From: Streptomyces qaidamensis
Lineage (GTDB): Bacteria; Actinomycetota; Actinomycetes; Streptomycetales; Streptomycetaceae
Assembly (NCBI RefSeq): GCF_001611795.1
Contig: NZ_CP015098.1
Span: forward strand, 4,030,001-4,094,000
Length of the DNA: 64,000 bases
Direction: 5' to 3'
The notes under the pieces are model-generated. The model ran no database searches, was not told the origin of the DNA, and saw only the letters and a program-made list of their open reading frames with translations. Within the stretch, counting starts at the first letter, position 1, and every line of letters begins with the position of its first letter. Of the stretch, positions 43,063 to 50,883 are shown piece after piece. The translations under genes were made by a program, and so were the position numbers.

Positions 43063-44580
43063 TCACGTCGCCGTACACCTCACATCCGTCGCACCTCCGC
43101 CCCCGGGCGCGCCGCCCAGGCCGAAGCTCGCCGAACCTCCCACCGCCACGCTCCCGTTGTGCGCCGCGTTGACCGCGGTGACGGTCGCCCCGTTCTGGGT
43201 GTGCGACGCGTTCCACATGCTCGTGACCTTCTGCGAGCCGCTCCACGTCCACGTCACCTTCCAGGACTTCAGCGGCAGCGTGCCCGTGTTGGTCACCTTC
43301 ACCTCGGCGTTGAAGCCGCCGCCCCAGTCGCTGCCGACCGTGTACGCGGCGGAGCAAGTTGCGTTGCCGCCTCCGGGGTCGCCGGGACCGCCCGGCCCGG
43401 GACCGGGACCGGGGTCGAAGCCCGGGGCCTTGATGGACGCCAGGTAGCCGTCCTTCACCGTGTCGGCCGTCTGCCAGTCGTCCTTCAGGATGCCGCCCGT
43501 GTCACCGGAGTTGGGGTTCCAGGACCAGAACGTCCAGTGGAAGCTGTCGGCCCCGTACACGGACGTCGAGCGCAGGTACTTCACCAGCTCGGCCAGCCAC
43601 TTCTGGTCCACCGAGGGCTGGAGCGTCGTACCGAACTCGCCGAGCCACACCGGGGCGATGTTCTGCTTGAAGATGTAGCCCCAGTACTTGTCCCAGATGC
43701 CCGGCATGTTGGCGGGGAAGGAGGGGTCGGAGAACCAGGACTGCTGGGCCACCGACGTCGCGTAGTCGTGCGCGGAGTACACCAGCCGGTTCGGCACGTC
43801 CAGCTGGACCGGGTGCTGGGCCACGCCCATCAGGTTGCCGCCCCACCAGCCGTTCGCGCCGTTGTACGACTGCACGCCCTCGACCATGATCAGCAGCTCG
43901 GGGTTGACCGACAGGACCGCGTTGCCCGCGCGCTGGGCGGCCAGGCGCCAGTCGCGGGAGGTGTCCCCGCAGCCCCAGCAGGCCGGGTCGCGCGGCTCGT
44001 TGTGCAGGTCGATGCCGATCACCGTGGAGTTGCCCTTGTAACGCGTCGCGAGGGCCTTGAGGTTGGTGATCCACGTCGACTCGGGGACCGACGCGGTGTA
44101 CCAGAGCGCCGACTGGCCCGCCGCGTCCGGCCGGTGCCGGTCCAGGACGATCTTCAGGCCGGACTGGCCCGCGTAGGCGACGATCCTGTCCAGGACCTGG
44201 AGGGACGTCAGCCCGCGCAGGTCGGTGTTCTTGCCGTCGTGACTGATGCTGTCCGGCATGGTGCCGGGCTTGAGGAGGTCGTCGCTGTAGGGCATGCGGA
44301 TGGTGTTGTAGCCCAGCGACTTCATCTGGTCGATCATGCTCTTGTAGTCGCGGGCCCACAGGCCGTGGACGACGTGGTTGGCGGTCTCGAAGCCGAACCA
44401 GTTGACGCCGGCGATACGGACGGGCTGCCCGGCCGCGTCCAGGATCTGCCGGCCGCTGGTGTGCCAGTAGCCGGCGCCGGCGGCCTCCGCGGTGACATCG
44501 GCCCGTGCCGACTGCACGCCGGCCAGCGGTAACAGGAGCGCCGCGGCAACACACAGGGCTCTGCGCAGGGTGCGGAACAT
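43063..44580 (-). CDS. Secreted GH5 endoglucanase with C-terminal CBM2
   Basis: 505 aa. Signal peptide (cleavage near ARA, residue 27), GH5 catalytic domain about 35-390 with acid/base E195 (GIDLHNEPRD) and nucleophile E315 (VWLGEFGTT), then a Gly-Pro linker (DPGPGPGPGGPGDPGGG) and a CBM2 carbohydrate-binding module about 408-505 bounded by Cys in ATCSAAYTV and VRCTAT. It hydrolyses beta-1,4-glucans outside the cell. The CBM2 end (SFGLGGAPGGGG) departs from the common FGF...W sequence. A perfect CebR box lies 57 bp upstream of the ATG. Confidence 0.92.
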   Translation of the reverse strand: MFRTLRRALCVAAALLLPLAGVQSARADVTAEAAGAGYWHTSGRQILDAAGQPVRIAGVNWFGFETANHVVHGLWARDYKSMIDQMKSLGYNTIRMPYSDDLLKPGTMPDSISHDGKNTDLRGLTSLQVLDRIVAYAGQSGLKIVLDRHRPDAAGQSALWYTASVPESTWITNLKALATRYKGNSTVIGIDLHNEPRDPACWGCGDTSRDWRLAAQRAGNAVLSVNPELLIMVEGVQSYNGANGWWGGNLMGVAQHPVQLDVPNRLVYSAHDYATSVAQQSWFSDPSFPANMPGIWDKYWGYIFKQNIAPVWLGEFGTTLQPSVDQKWLAELVKYLRSTSVYGADSFHWTFWSWNPNSGDTGGILKDDWQTADTVKDGYLASIKAPGFDPGPGPGPGGPGDPGGGNATCSAAYTVGSDWGGGFNAEVKVTNTGTLPLKSWKVTWTWSGSQKVTSMWNASHTQNGATVTAVNAAHNGSVAVGGSASFGLGGAPGGGGATDVRCTAT

Positions 44581-44636
44581 GTGGCTGCTTCCTCTCGGTC
44601 CTCCGGGGACGGTGAGGCACGGCACCCGGAACTGAC

Positions 44637-44650
44637 TGGGAGCGCTCCCA
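44637..44650 (-). promoter_or_regulatory. Perfect CebR box
   Basis: tgggagcgctccca, a 14-bp perfect palindrome identical to the established binding site of the cello-oligosaccharide repressor CebR in Streptomyces, located 57 bp upstream of the cellulase ATG. Confidence 0.88.
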
Positions 44651-44656
44651 TCATGC

Positions 44657-44715
44657 CGCGCACCTCCCAGAGAACTGACGCAACATCAGCACGTCAAGAC
44701 CCTGGGAGGTGCGCG
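44657..44715 (-). terminator. Long hairpin ending the DrrAB-like operon
   Basis: cgcgcacctcccag (44657-44670) and ctgggaggtgcgcg (44702-44715) form a 14-bp perfect stem around a 31-nt loop that can itself pair (tgacg/cgtca). It is 14 nt after the permease stop and 7 bp from the CebR box, insulating the cellulase promoter. Confidence 0.65.
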
Positions 44716-44728
44716 ACCGTGGCAACCG

Positions 44729-45547
44729 CTATCGGCTCAGCTTCTGGAACCGCCGTACGGCCAGCGGCAGGAAGATCGCCGTCAGGATCACCGGCCACAC
44801 CCCGGCCATCAGCAGCGCGTGCTGCTCGACCCAGGTGTCGCCATCGACCGGATTGCCGAACAGCTCGCGGGTCGCCGCCGCCGTGGAGGAGATCGGGTTC
44901 CAGACCGCCACCCAGCCGAGCCAGTCGGGCATGAGCTGCGGCGCGACGAAGATGCTGGAGATCATCGTGAAGGGGAAGGCGACCGCGAAGAGGCCGCCCG
45001 CCGCCTCGGGGTTGGGCACGATCAGGCCGAGCCACACCCCGATCCAGATCAGTGAGAAGCGCAGCCACAGCAGCAGCCCGAACGCGCCGAGGAAGCCCGC
45101 GCCGCCGTCCGGCCGCCAGCCCATGGCGAGCGCGGTGAGCATCATGATCGCCAACTCGGCGCAGGCGACGATGATGTCGGTGACCCCGCGCCCGGCCACC
45201 ACGGCCGAGGAGGCCATCGGCATCGAGCGGAAGCGGTCGATGACGCCCTTGGTGGAGTCGTAGACCACGACGGTCGCCGTGTTGATGAAGCCGAACGCCA
45301 TGGTCATCGCGAACATGCCCGGCATCAGGAAGTCCTTGTAGTCCCCGCCGCCCGGCACCTTCATGGCGCTGCCGAAGACATAGCCGTAGAGCAGCACGGA
45401 CATGATCGGGAAGCCCAGCTGCCAGGCGATGTTGACCGGCTGGCGCTGGTAGTGGGTCAGGCCGCGGCGGACGATGTTCCAGCAGTCGGCGAGCAGCCAG
45501 TGGGCAGCGCTGCGCGTGCCGGGTGTGCTCAGGTCGGTGGCGCTCAT
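44729..45547 (-). CDS. ABC-2 type permease, DrrB-like
   Basis: 272 aa, six membrane spans. LLYGYVFGSAM, GMFAMTMAFGFINTATVVVYDSTKGVIDRFRSMP and the late FTMISSIFVAPQLMPDWLGWVAVWNP are typical of daunorubicin-resistance DrrB-type permeases. Its ATG overlaps the ATPase stop by 4 bp. Together they form a drug or lipid exporter in the cytoplasmic membrane. Regulation is probably by the divergent TetR protein. Confidence 0.9.
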   Translation of the reverse strand: MSATDLSTPGTRSAAHWLLADCWNIVRRGLTHYQRQPVNIAWQLGFPIMSVLLYGYVFGSAMKVPGGGDYKDFLMPGMFAMTMAFGFINTATVVVYDSTKGVIDRFRSMPMASSAVVAGRGVTDIIVACAELAIMMLTALAMGWRPDGGAGFLGAFGLLLWLRFSLIWIGVWLGLIVPNPEAAGGLFAVAFPFTMISSIFVAPQLMPDWLGWVAVWNPISSTAAATRELFGNPVDGDTWVEQHALLMAGVWPVILTAIFLPLAVRRFQKLSR

Positions 45548-46503
45548 GCTGCGGGCTCCTTCTCGGTGCGGTGGCCGGTCAGGCGCAGGAAGACGTCGTC
45601 GAGGCTCGGCCTGCGCAGCCCGATGTCCTCGACGCGGACGCCCTCGTCCTGGAGGGTCCGGGCGACCTCGGTGAGGGCGGTGACCCGGTCGGTGACCGGG
45701 GCGTGCACCCGCAACTCCGTCTCGTCCGCCTCGGGTTCGCCGTCCGTGACCCGGGCGACGACCTTCACCACACGCGGGATCTCGGACCGCTCGGCGACCA
45801 CGACCTCGATACGGTCGCCGCCGACCAGGTTCTTCAGCCCGTCCGGGGTGTCGTCGGCGATGGCCCGCCCCTGGTCGATGACGGTGATGTGCGAGGCGAG
45901 CCTGTCGGCCTCCTCCAGATACTGCGTGGTCAGCAGCACGGTCGTGCCGCCGGCCACCAACGCCCTTACGGAGTCCCAGACTTCGCCCCGGCTGCGGGGG
46001 TCGAGACCGGTCGTCGGCTCGTCGAGGAAGAGGACGGCCGGGGCGAGGATCATGGACGCCGCGAGGTCGAGGCGGCGCCGCATGCCGCCGCTGTACTTGC
46101 CCACCCCCCGGTCACCGGCGTCGGTCAGGTCGAACTGCTCCAGCAGTTCGGTCGCCCGCAGCCTGGCCCGCTTCCCGCCCAGGTGGAACAGACGGCCGAA
46201 CATCTCCAGGTTCTGCCGGCCGGTGAGCACCTCGTCCACCGCCGCGTACTGGCCGGTGAGCCCGATCCGGGCCCGGACCTCGCGCGACTGCCGGGCCAGG
46301 TCGAGACCGGCGACCGTCGCCCTGCCCCCGTCCAGCCGGATCAGCGTGGACAAGATGCGGACGGCGGTGGTCTTGCCCGCCCCGTTCGGCCCGAGCAGGC
46401 CGTGCACCGTGCCCTCGCGCACCGCCAGGTCGAAGCCGTCGAGTGCGCGCTTCTCGCCGTACCGCTTCTCCAGTGCCTCGGCCCGCACCGCGTATCCGTC
46501 CAT
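45544..46503 (-). CDS. ABC transporter ATP-binding protein, DrrA-like
   Basis: 319 aa. Walker A LGPNGAGKTTAV, signature YSGGMRRRLDLAASM, Walker B VLFLDEPTTGLDPRSR, H-loop LTTQYLEEAD, then the DrrA C-terminal region ending RRPSLDDVFLRLTGHRTEKE, which is specific to the DrrA class. Energises the DrrB-like permease. ATG 46503 follows GGGAGGGGG. The intergenic region to the divergent tetR-like gene carries stacked palindromes. Confidence 0.92.
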   Translation of the reverse strand: MDGYAVRAEALEKRYGEKRALDGFDLAVREGTVHGLLGPNGAGKTTAVRILSTLIRLDGGRATVAGLDLARQSREVRARIGLTGQYAAVDEVLTGRQNLEMFGRLFHLGGKRARLRATELLEQFDLTDAGDRGVGKYSGGMRRRLDLAASMILAPAVLFLDEPTTGLDPRSRGEVWDSVRALVAGGTTVLLTTQYLEEADRLASHITVIDQGRAIADDTPDGLKNLVGGDRIEVVVAERSEIPRVVKVVARVTDGEPEADETELRVHAPVTDRVTALTEVARTLQDEGVRVEDIGLRRPSLDDVFLRLTGHRTEKEPAA

Positions 46504-46544
46504 GCCGCCCCCTCCCTTGCGCTCGCGCCCCGTCGGCTCGAACT

Positions 46545-46580
46545 GGGTACAGCGTACCCGATTACGCGTACGCCGTACCC
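46545..46580. promoter_or_regulatory. Stacked TetR operator
   Basis: gggtac agc gtaccc (46545-46559), tacgcgta (46563-46570) and a further cgtacgccgtaccc (46567-46580) give overlapping GTAC-based palindromes between the exporter operon and the TetR gene, covering both promoters. Confidence 0.7.
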
Positions 46581-46611
46581 AATTTTTTCGCGGGGACCTA
46601 AGCTGGACTCC

Positions 46612-47373
46612 ATGACGAGCGGCACGGGCGGTACGGAGACCAGCGGCAGCGGCGACATCGCCCGCACCCTCGAACTGCTGTGGGACACCGGCCGCCGCCC
46701 CAGCCGCGGCCCCAAACCGGCCCTGACTCTGGACCGGATCGTGGAAGCGGCCGTCCAACTCGCGGACACCGAGGGCCTGGAGGGGCTCTCCATGCGCCGC
46801 GTCGCCGCCGAACTCGGCACCGGCACCATGTCGCTGTACCGGTACGTCCCCGGCAAGGGCGAGCTGCTCGACCTGATGCTGGACCGGGTGCAGCGTCCCT
46901 CCGAGAACCCCGCCGACCCCGGCACCGGCTGGCGCGCGGCCCTGGAGGCACTGGCGCGCGCGACCCTCGCCCTCTACCGCCGCCACCCCTGGCTGCTCCA
47001 GGTCAACCAGTCCCGCCCGATCCTCGGCCCGAGCGCCCTCGACGGCATGGAGAAGGTGATGACCCTGATCCGCCCGATGGGGCTGAGCGACCCCGAGCTG
47101 GTCTCCGCGATCATCATGATCGACGGGTACGTCGTCGGGGCCGCGCGCACGCAGGTGTACCAGCAGGAGGCGGAGCGCCGGACGGGCCTGACGGACGCCG
47201 AGTTCTGGCAGGCGCAGGTGCCGATGCTGGAGAAGGCCATGGCGTCGGGCCGTTACCCGGTCATGGCGTCGCTCTCCGAGGACGCCTTCGGCACGGACTT
47301 CGACCACTTCGAGTTCGGCCTGCAGCGGATCCTGGACGGGCTGGAGGTCCTGGTCGCGCGGCGCAAGGCGTAG
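46612..47373 (+). CDS. TetR-family repressor of the DrrAB-like exporter
   Basis: 253 aa, ATG 46612. Longer than average TetR: a 30-residue tail, then the HTH (RIVEAAVQLADTEGLEGLSM, AAELGTGTMSLYRYVPGKGE) and a TetR_C (tetracycline-repressor-like) ligand domain with HPWLLQVNQSRP and DFDHFEFGLQRILDG. This class is frequently encoded beside DrrAB exporters and senses the exported compound. Divergent by 108 bp with GTAC palindromes in between. Confidence 0.88.
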   Translation: MTSGTGGTETSGSGDIARTLELLWDTGRRPSRGPKPALTLDRIVEAAVQLADTEGLEGLSMRRVAAELGTGTMSLYRYVPGKGELLDLMLDRVQRPSENPADPGTGWRAALEALARATLALYRRHPWLLQVNQSRPILGPSALDGMEKVMTLIRPMGLSDPELVSAIIMIDGYVVGAARTQVYQQEAERRTGLTDAEFWQAQVPMLEKAMASGRYPVMASLSEDAFGTDFDHFEFGLQRILDGLEVLVARRKA

Positions 47374-47380
47374 GGCCGGG

Positions 47381-47418
47381 CCGTCAGGACCGGGCCGGAC
47401 CGTCAGGACCGGGCCGGA
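47381..47418. repeat. 19-bp tandem duplication
   Basis: ccgtcaggaccgggccgga occurs at 47381-47399 and 47400-47418, directly after the tetR-like stop; a third start (ccgt) follows. Confidence 0.8.
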
Positions 47419-47437
47419 CCGTTGGGGCCGCAGAAGG

Positions 47438-47616
47438 ACCCGTGTCTCGCTCACCGCTCGGCGCGCACCGGAGGCCGAAGCCGCGTGGGACGCCCCCGGC
47501 AGCGCCTTCGCCGCCCTCCTCGCCGAGTTCGGCGATGAGGAACTCCGGGTGACCGAGCGCTACCTGCGCCGCTCCACAGAGGTGGGATCCGCGCAGGCCG
47601 CACGGCTGAGGGAGCG
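47438..47616 (+). pseudogene. Possible C-terminal remnant of a MarR-type regulator
   Basis: The frame encodes RAPEAEAAWDAPGSAFAALL and EFGDEELRVTERYLRRSTEV followed by GSAQAARLRER. This resembles the last helices of MarR-family proteins in Streptomyces, where such Asp/Glu-rich dimerisation helices end the protein. There is no start codon with a ribosome site, no DNA-binding part and no stop at the right place; the frame simply runs into sequence antisense to the next gene. GC3 is high, as in real genes. I treat it as a broken gene. Confidence 0.4.
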
Positions 47617-47671
47617 GTCACCCGGGGGGAAAGGGGGCCCAGGGGGGACGGGCGGACAGGGGGCGGGGTCG

Positions 47672-48643
47672 CTAGCCCCGGCGCATCAGCCGCCGCAGGC
47701 CGAACAGGGCGATCAGCACGGCACCCGCGGCGATCGCGCCGGTCCTGAGATTGCCGCTCAGCCCGTCTCCCCCACCGGATGTGGCCGAACTCCCGCTCCC
47801 GGAAGGCGCGTCGGACCCGCCACCGCCCGGGGCGTCCTGCGGCTCCACCGGGCTGTCCGCCCCTTCGGCGCCGTACATCAGCTTCTTGCCGTCCGCGGTG
47901 TAGGTGACGGACTCCCCCTGACCCAGGAACGGCACGCCGAGCCGTTCCTTCTTCTTGATCTTCCCGCCGTTCCAGTCGTACGCGATCGCGCCGAAGTAGC
48001 TGCGTACGACGAGGTGTTCGCCGTCCGGGGAGAGCGTGGCGTCGGTGGCCTCCAGGTCGGGGACGGCCGCGACGGGCCGGAACGTGTTCGACCCGGACGG
48101 AGAGAGCCGGGCCGGCCCCTCGTACAGGTGCCCGCCCTTCTCGTTCTTGTCGACGATGTAGACGCGGCCGGTCTTCGGATGCACGACGAGCGACTCGGCG
48201 TCCCGCGCGCCGTCGGAGTACTTCACGACGTACTGCGTGGCCTTGATCGTCTGGTCGCGCAGGTTCTTCGGCTCGGGCAGCCGGTAGATCCACACGTACG
48301 GCCAGGTGCCACCGAGGTTGTCGCCGATGTCACCGACGTAGATCTGGTCGTCCGGTCCGATGGAGACGGCCTCGACGTCGCGCGGGCTGCCCACGCCGGA
48401 CATGGTGACCGTGGCGACCGTCTCGCCCGTCGCGCTGTCGACGGCGTAGAGATACGCGCCGTCGTCGCTGTCGTTGTGCGTCCAGTAGATGCCGGGGTGC
48501 TGCCGCGAGGCCGCCAGGCCGCTGGACTCGGTGATGCGCGGGTCCTTGATCGTGAACTTCTCGTCGCCGTCGGCGGCGGAGGCGGGCACGGCGAGGGCAC
48601 CCGTGAGGAGGGCCGCGGCGAGAAGGGCGAACGGTCTGCGCAT
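47672..48643 (-). CDS. Secreted, membrane-anchored beta-propeller protein
   Basis: 323 aa. Signal peptide (cleavage near ASA, residue 23), then beta-propeller repeats: ITESSGLAASRQHPGIYWTHND, VGSPRDVEAVSIGPDDQIYVGD, YSDGARDAESLVVHPKTGRVY and LEATDATLSPDGEHLVVRSY. A Gly/Ser-rich spacer (about 265-295) leads to a C-terminal membrane segment (TGAIAAGAVLIALFGL) and basic tail LRRLMRRG, so the propeller is displayed outside the cell. The role is unknown; related proteins have been annotated as WD40-like or esterase-like secreted proteins. Monocistronic. Confidence 0.82.
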   Translation of the reverse strand: MRRPFALLAAALLTGALAVPASAADGDEKFTIKDPRITESSGLAASRQHPGIYWTHNDSDDGAYLYAVDSATGETVATVTMSGVGSPRDVEAVSIGPDDQIYVGDIGDNLGGTWPYVWIYRLPEPKNLRDQTIKATQYVVKYSDGARDAESLVVHPKTGRVYIVDKNEKGGHLYEGPARLSPSGSNTFRPVAAVPDLEATDATLSPDGEHLVVRSYFGAIAYDWNGGKIKKKERLGVPFLGQGESVTYTADGKKLMYGAEGADSPVEPQDAPGGGGSDAPSGSGSSATSGGGDGLSGNLRTGAIAAGAVLIALFGLRRLMRRG

Positions 48644-48776
48644 GCCCCAAGCCTGCCATCCCGCCCGGCGGTTCAGCGGCGGTTCACCGTGGCCGGTGGA
48701 TCAAGGTGGACGGCCGGGCGCCGGGCGTGGCCCGACTCACACCCCGCCGGGTGATCCGATCGTTCATGATGAGCGG

Positions 48777-49451
48777 ATGCTCAGGTTCATGCCCGTCGGT
48801 GACTCCATGACGATCGGGAGCACGGGCGAACACACGTGGCGCTACCGGCTGTGGCAGCACCTGTGCCGTTCCTACGGCGGCCCCTTCACCCTCGTCGGGC
48901 CGCGCGAGACGCTCTACGACCAGCTCGCCGGGGCCCCGGTGTCGTACGCCTACGCCGAACCGGACTTCCCGCGCGCCCACCTGGCCGGCTGGGGCGAGGG
49001 CTGGCAGCACATGGCGCCGCTGATCGGTGACGCGGTGCGCTCGTACCGCGCGGACGTCCTCCTGGTCTCCCTGGGCCTGATCGACCTCGGCTTCTACACG
49101 AACGCCGAGCAGACCGCCGAGAACGTCCGGGCTTTCACGGCCGGGGCCCGGGCGGCGAACCGCCGGGTGCGGATGGTGTGGCTGCCGGTCACCCCGAACG
49201 TGCGCGCCCAGTCGGATGCGGACTTCGCCGTCGAGGTCGCCCGTTTCAACGAACTCCTCGCCAAGACGGCAGCCGACCTCGACGAGCCCGGCTCCCCCGT
49301 CCTCCTGGCCTCGCCCCCGACGTCGTACGACGTCGCCACCGACACCTACGACGGCACCCACCCCAACGCGAGCGGCGAGCACAAGATCGCGGCGGCCTTC
49401 GCGGAGGCGATGCACCAGGGCTGGGGCCTGGCGGGGCCCTACGCGGATTGA
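48777..49451 (+). CDS. SGNH/GDSL hydrolase
   Basis: 224 aa from ATG 48777. Block I MPVGDSMTIGS carries the nucleophile Ser; block V DGTHPNASGEHKIA carries the catalytic Asp and His. No signal peptide, so it is probably cytoplasmic and acts on a small ester (carbohydrate or lipid). The start is uncertain by a few codons as the frame is open further upstream, but the strong block I only 10 residues in argues for 48777. Confidence 0.82.
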   Translation: MLRFMPVGDSMTIGSTGEHTWRYRLWQHLCRSYGGPFTLVGPRETLYDQLAGAPVSYAYAEPDFPRAHLAGWGEGWQHMAPLIGDAVRSYRADVLLVSLGLIDLGFYTNAEQTAENVRAFTAGARAANRRVRMVWLPVTPNVRAQSDADFAVEVARFNELLAKTAADLDEPGSPVLLASPPTSYDVATDTYDGTHPNASGEHKIAAAFAEAMHQGWGLAGPYAD

Positions 49452-49635
49452 CTTGCCCGCCGGGGGCCGGCGGCCGGAACCGGGCCCGCCAGGGCCGTAC
49501 GCCGTCCTGCACGACGACGGTCGGCTCGACGGGCCGCAGCCCCTCCCCGCCCCCGGAGGCCCTGAGCAACTCCTCCACCAGCGAACGGCGTTGCTCATGA
49601 CCGGTCGGCTCCCGCAGTCCGGCCAGGTTGTCCAC
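49452..49635 (-). pseudogene. Unidentified minus-strand coding-like fragment
   Basis: GTG 49635, preceded by seven G residues at good spacing, opens a frame beginning MDNLAGLREPTGHEQRRSLV and continuing EELLRASGGGEGLRPVEPTV. Third positions are almost all G or C, as in genes. The frame has no stop before it runs antisense into the SGNH gene (stop only at 49246), so if it was a gene its 3' end has been lost. I do not recognise the product. Confidence 0.3.
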
Positions 49636-49652
49636 GCTCGCCCCCCCCTGTC

Positions 49653-49683
49653 GTGGTCACCGTGCGCATCGCACGGTGACCAC
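49653..49683. promoter_or_regulatory. Perfect 31-bp palindrome
   Basis: gtggtcaccgtgcg (49653-49666) and cgcacggtgaccac (49670-49683) around CAT. Either a terminator-like hairpin or a strong operator; it lies 18 bp upstream of the minus-strand fragment and 40 bp from the reductase promoter. Confidence 0.6.
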
Positions 49684-49722
49684 AGCTCCGACGTCTGACG
49701 GCAGGCCCGGATCGCGTGCTTG

Positions 49723-49740
49723 CTTGGAGCGCACTTCAAG
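49723..49740 (+). promoter_or_regulatory. MerR-type operator/promoter of the aldo/keto reductase
   Basis: cttggag cgca cttcaag is an 18-bp inverted repeat with one mismatch, like the CTTGGAG...CTCCAAG sites bound by MerR-family activators. It lies 17 bp upstream of ATG 49758. Confidence 0.6.
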
Positions 49741-49757
49741 ACGTTGGCTTGGGGACC

Positions 49758-50750
49758 ATGAAGTACACGCAGCTCGGACGCACGGGACTCAAGGTCAGCC
49801 GGCTCGTCCTCGGCACCATGAACTTCGGCCCCCAGACCGACGAGGCCGACAGCCACGCCATCATGGACGCGGCGCTGGACGCAGGTATCAATTTCTACGA
49901 CACCGCCAACGTGTACGGCTGGGGCGAGAACAAGGGCCGCACCGAGAGCATCATCGGCAACTGGTTCGCGAAGGGCGAGGGACGCCGCGACAAGGTCGTC
50001 CTCGCCACGAAGGTCTACGGCAACATGGGCGCCGACGGCCCGGCCTGGCCCAACCACGACAAGCTCTCCGCGGTGAACATCCGGCGGGCCGTGGACGCCA
50101 GTCTCAAGCGGCTCCAGACCGACTACATCGACGTCTACCAGTTCCACCACGTCGACCGGGCCACCCCCTTCGAGGAGATCTGGCAGGCGATCGACGTCCT
50201 GGTCCAGCAGGGCAAGATCCTCTACGTCGGCTCGTCGAACTTCCCCGGCTACAAGATCGCCCAGGCCAACGAGATCGCCGCCCGGCGCGGCGGGACCATC
50301 GGCCTGGTCAGCGAGCAGTGTCTGTACAACCTCGCCGAGCGGCGCGCCGAGATGGAGGTCGTCCCGGCCGCGCAGGAGTACGGCCTGGGGGTCATCCCGT
50401 GGTCGCCGCTGCACGGTGGTCTGCTGGGCGGTGTCCTCAAGAAGGAGGTCGAGGGCAAGCGCCGCGCCACCGGCCGCGCGGCCGACGCGCTGAACGACCC
50501 CGCCACCCGCGCGCAGATCCAGTCCTACGAGGACCTGCTCGACAAGCACGGCATCGAGCCCGGCGAGGCCGCCCTGGCCTGGCTGCTCACCCGCCCCGGC
50601 GTGACCGGCCCGATCGTCGGCCCGCGCACCGCCGAACAGCTCTCCTCCGCCGTCCGCGCGTCCGAGCTGGAACTGTCCGAGGACCTCCTGACCGCCCTGG
50701 ACGAGATCTTCCCGGGCCCGGGCCCGAGCCCGGAGGCTTTCGCCTGGTAG
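49758..50750 (+). CDS. Aldo/keto reductase
   Basis: 330 aa, ATG 49758 with GGGG upstream. (beta/alpha)8 barrel with the catalytic tetrad: D48 and Y53 in FYDTANVYGWGENKGR, Lys in VLATKVYG and His in VYQFHHVDR. The NADPH-binding C-part has SSNFPGYKIAQANEIA, and WLLTRPGVTGPIVGPRTAEQL. This is the YhdN/AKR12-13-like group that reduces aldehydes with NADPH. The MerR-type promoter suggests induction by a toxic organic compound; no MerR gene is adjacent. Confidence 0.92.
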   Translation: MKYTQLGRTGLKVSRLVLGTMNFGPQTDEADSHAIMDAALDAGINFYDTANVYGWGENKGRTESIIGNWFAKGEGRRDKVVLATKVYGNMGADGPAWPNHDKLSAVNIRRAVDASLKRLQTDYIDVYQFHHVDRATPFEEIWQAIDVLVQQGKILYVGSSNFPGYKIAQANEIAARRGGTIGLVSEQCLYNLAERRAEMEVVPAAQEYGLGVIPWSPLHGGLLGGVLKKEVEGKRRATGRAADALNDPATRAQIQSYEDLLDKHGIEPGEAALAWLLTRPGVTGPIVGPRTAEQLSSAVRASELELSEDLLTALDEIFPGPGPSPEAFAW

Positions 50751-50760
50751 GTCCACCCCT

Positions 50761-50829
50761 CAGGGGCGCGGGAGCTGCCGCACCATACGGCTCCGCCGCG
50801 CCCCGAGGGGGCTCGGGGAGCTGCGCGAC
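50761..50829. repeat. Dispersed intergenic repeat, two inverted partial copies
   Basis: caggggcgcgggagctg (50761-50777) and gctcggggagctgcgcgac (50811-50829) correspond to the reverse complement of the core at 698-720 with small changes. Confidence 0.5.
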
Positions 50830-50883
50830 CGGCCTCCACCGGCCCGCAGCCGGAGAGCAACCGTCCGCAGTCCCCCCGCCGCC

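Larger units (their letters stand above)
49452..49757. other. Gap between SGNH and aldo/keto reductase genes
   Basis: Contains a minus-strand open frame starting GTG 49635, a perfect 31-bp palindrome (49653-49683) and the MerR-type promoter of the reductase (49723-49740). Confidence 0.6.
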
